A model generated the notes under the pieces. The model worked only from the letters and a program-made list of their open reading frames with translations, was not told the DNA's origin and searched no databases. 51,552 nt of DNA from a virus: IMG/VR virus record IMGVR_UViG_3300045911_000137, positions 1 to 51,552 of that record. One strand, written 5' to 3'. Shown one piece after another: positions 50,035-51,552 of the stretch; positions within the stretch are counted from its first letter, which is position 1; every line of letters begins with the position of its first letter. Both the position numbers and the translations under genes were made by a program.

Positions 50035-50703
50035 TTACCGTTTCAATAAACCCGCAATATCATCGTGTAATTGGGAAACTTGATTGTATAAATGATCGGC
50101 GGCGGCTTCACTGATGGTTGGAACTACCAGTGGATTACCCTCTCCACTCTTTCGGTTGATATGATTCTCAAGTACTTCTTCAAGTTGACGCATAATTCCA
50201 CGGGCACGATAAACAGCACTTTCGACACGTTCCGTAACATCAGTAACATCTTCCCACCCACAAATTTCATCTTCACAGTCACATCCCTGACATCTATCCT
50301 CACAATCGCCTCCATTGGCACGTTCTTCTTCTTTCGTTCGTAAAAACAATTCGTCAAATTGAAGTTCTGTTTGATCGTCTTGTTCGGTAATATCCACCTT
50401 ATTATCTGCCCAATTCGGAATATTCGGGGTTGCTTGTCCCTGACGATAAGCATTAAATTCAGCATATTCACCTCGACCATCACCAACTAGAGCTCGACCA
50501 TAATAAGTCATCTCCGGGGATAGTGCCCCTTCAACAAACACGTATCGTCCATCATTAGTAATCAACACATATTTCTTAACTTCATTATCTCGACCTTCAT
50601 ATGCATTCTGAAATTCAGGACTAATTGTGGAGGGAAATAAGGTTATTTCCCTCCACGTGGAGGGAAATAAGCCATACACCAACGCGGTATCTATAGTATA
50701 CAT
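50035..50703 (-). CDS. Unknown protein with Cys cluster
   Basis: The start is placed at ATG 50703 (MYTIDTALVYGLFPST) with GAGG six bases upstream. The TTG six codons earlier has no such site. The 222-residue protein has a compact Cys cluster CEDRCQGCDCEDEIC (about residues 136-150; five Cys in 15 residues, interleaved with Asp/Glu), suggestive of metal binding. An acidic, helical C-terminus follows (ESAVYRARGIMRQLEEVLEN). The N-terminus contains a repeated LFPST encoded by a palindromic DNA repeat. No family is recognised. It overlaps no neighbour and is followed by a terminator. Confidence 0.75.
   Translation of the reverse strand: MYTIDTALVYGLFPSTWREITLFPSTISPEFQNAYEGRDNEVKKYVLITNDGRYVFVEGALSPEMTYYGRALVGDGRGEYAEFNAYRQGQATPNIPNWADNKVDITEQDDQTELQFDELFLRTKEEERANGGDCEDRCQGCDCEDEICGWEDVTDVTERVESAVYRARGIMRQLEEVLENHINRKSGEGNPLVVPTISEAAADHLYNQVSQLHDDIAGLLKR
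50627..50670 (-). repeat. Three copies of a 14-bp unit, forming a palindrome inside a gene
   Basis: GTGGAGGGAAATAA occurs at 50627-50640 and 50657-50670 in the same orientation and inverted at 50643-50656, giving a 14-bp perfect inverted repeat with a 2-base spacer next to another copy. It encodes part of residues 11-26 of the Cys-cluster protein (LFPST repeated). The mRNA could form a strong hairpin near the 5' end of the gene. Confidence 0.9.
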
Positions 50704-50711
50704 TGTTATCC

Positions 50712-51476
50712 TCAGGTCCAAAGTGACTCTCTAATTTGTAATACTTCAATAGCTTTCTCTGTAGCTTCTTTATATCGACGATTTTCTTCGGCCATTGCGG
50801 CGCGTGACGCCGCGTGATACTCGTTCCAAGCGGGATCATCTTTATGAAGATTTAATTCAAACATAGTGGGATTACCGCTCTCATCCCAATCACATGGAGT
50901 ATAATCCAACAGTTTACCAGGTGGATCAGGGAGCATATCCCACGGATCGTTATACTTGTTGTATACATCATTATACCACAAGTAGAGTTCTTTTTGTTTT
51001 CTTGCCGACTCGGCTTGATGGGGGAGATCACATTCATTGATTTCCCAGTCAAGATATTCCATAGCGAGTTGTCTACTAAGTTGCTTTCTCCACTTACGAG
51101 GCAAATATCGCAACTTCCACTTAGTCACTCGGTCATACTTTTTCGGCTGACAGATTACTTCCATCCAAGCTTTTTGATTTTCGATGAATTCACAGAGAAG
51201 TTCAAATGTGGCTTCGAATAATCGGGTATCAGTTTCAATCCAAGTCTTGCCACTAAATTTTGTCAGTTTGACCTTGTTGTGACCGCGAAAAATAATATTA
51301 TAAAGAGCATATCGAAAATTACTCAACATCAAAAATGGCGCAGAATAATTTATATCAAATCGAATGTTGCCTATCTTACTATTCAGTTTTCTGCGCCACT
51401 TCGGAATTTTTGATGTTCCATTAATCTCTTCCGTGTCCGACATTGCACTCTTTATTGCGTGTGAAGCTTTTAACAT
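50712..51476 (-). CDS. Unknown Trp/Lys-rich protein
   Basis: A 254-residue protein (MLKASHAIKSAMSDTEEING) rich in Trp, Lys, Arg, Tyr and Asn. It contains KVKLTKFSGKTWIETDTRLF, RYLPRKWRKQLSRQLAMEYL and NDPWDMLPDPPGKLLDYTPC, and ends with an acidic/basic helical segment (RRYKEATEKAIEVLQIRESL). Repeated Trp and basic patches suggest nucleic-acid contact, but no motif of an enzyme family is seen. GAGGAACGCTA precedes ATG 51476, which overlaps the stop of the upstream frame as TAATG. No assignment is made. Confidence 0.75.
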   Translation of the reverse strand: MLKASHAIKSAMSDTEEINGTSKIPKWRRKLNSKIGNIRFDINYSAPFLMLSNFRYALYNIIFRGHNKVKLTKFSGKTWIETDTRLFEATFELLCEFIENQKAWMEVICQPKKYDRVTKWKLRYLPRKWRKQLSRQLAMEYLDWEINECDLPHQAESARKQKELYLWYNDVYNKYNDPWDMLPDPPGKLLDYTPCDWDESGNPTMFELNLHKDDPAWNEYHAASRAAMAEENRRYKEATEKAIEVLQIRESLWT

Positions 51477-51552
51477 TAGCGTTCCTCAGTAATACCCACC
51501 AGGCACCTCCCGCTACCTGAAACGTCATTAGTGACGTTAAAGGCAGGGGAAG
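51476..51552 (-). CDS. C-terminal end of an upstream gene, cut by window edge
   Basis: On the minus strand a frame open from the right edge (reading SPAFNVTNDVSGSGRCLVGI then TEER) stops with TAA at 51478-51476, overlapping the next ATG as TAATG, the junction used elsewhere in this genome. Only about 25 codons are present, too few to identify. A hairpin (AACGTCA at 51521-51527 with TGACGTT at 51532-51538) lies inside it. Another frame is also open here but overlaps the next gene by 56 bases and is less likely. Confidence 0.45.
   Translation of the reverse strand, partial: SPAFNVTNDVSGSGRCLVGITEER

Noticed and set aside
51418-51552. Alternative upstream frame reading MTFQVAGGAWWVLLRN
   Set aside because: It would overlap the next gene by 56 bases. 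The other frame ends in the TAATG junction usual in this genome.
1-51552. tRNA genes, integrase and attachment sites
   Set aside because: I looked in the few intergenic gaps and found no cloverleaf-like sequence, recombinase motif or att-like direct repeat. A covariance-model tRNA search would settle it.

Overview
The window is a 51.5 kb piece of a large contractile-tailed (T4-like, myovirus-type) bacteriophage genome. The evidence is a nearly complete set of T4-family hallmark proteins: portal gp20, large terminase gp17, baseplate wedge gp25 and gp6, a gp5-like spike, the late sigma factor gp55, a gp61-like primase and gp46/gp47 recombination nuclease domains. All supported genes lie on the minus strand and are transcribed right to left. 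Most overlap by 4-30 bases or sit a few bases apart, often with ATGA or TAATG junctions. I see no tRNA, rRNA, CRISPR array or insertion sequence. The host cannot be read from the sequence. The accessory gene content (IMP dehydrogenase with a split intein, UV endonuclease, Hsp20, several glycosyltransferases) resembles marine phage metagenomes, but that is an inference.

Layout from right (transcribed first) to left. 51.5-48.4 kb: two unknown genes, a small heat-shock protein and a coiled-coil membrane protein, separated by clear intrinsic terminators and one odd structured leader. 48.3-44.5 kb: a UV damage endonuclease, a family-2 glycosyltransferase, an IMP dehydrogenase broken into two genes that carry the halves of a split intein, and a lysozyme-like transglycosylase. 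44.5-43.4 kb: a small membrane protein and the late sigma factor gp55, closed by a terminator. 43.4-36.5 kb: the baseplate block (gp5-like spike, gp25, gp6 and unknown companions). 36.5-25.4 kb: large structural and adhesin-like genes with PA14, Ig-like and LamG-like domains, plus smaller virion proteins. 25.4-24.9 kb: remnants of two related small genes. 24.9-19.5 kb: a glycosyltransferase, an HNH endonuclease, a primase and a single-chain gp47-gp46 (Mre11-Rad50) fusion, which is a replication/recombination island inside the tail region. 19.4-11.4 kb: host-interaction genes (SSSYALTASW-repeat fibre, RCC1 propeller, poly-threonine surface protein) interleaved with two more glycosyltransferases. 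11.3-7.6 kb: a 1052-residue protein with two nucleotidylyltransferase domains and one polymerase-beta-like nucleotidyltransferase domain. 7.6-0 kb: possible spanin-like membrane protein, terminase, small head-region proteins, portal, and two genes running toward the expected prohead core/protease region beyond the left edge.

The structural genes build the baseplate, tail tip, head portal and packaging motor. gp55 would switch on late promoters. Primase and gp46/47 serve DNA replication and recombination. The split-intein IMP dehydrogenase would need protein trans-splicing to give an active enzyme feeding GTP synthesis. The most striking observations are: (1) the fractured IMP dehydrogenase, whose two genes are separated by a 27-codon remnant that looks like the C-terminus of a Vsr-like homing endonuclease; (2) the gp47-gp46 fusion; (3) the three-domain nucleotidyl-transfer protein, whose linker motif recurs in a decayed gene 14 kb away; and (4) a leader hairpin displaying a 13-base perfect complement to the 16S rRNA 3' tail with no obvious gene behind it.
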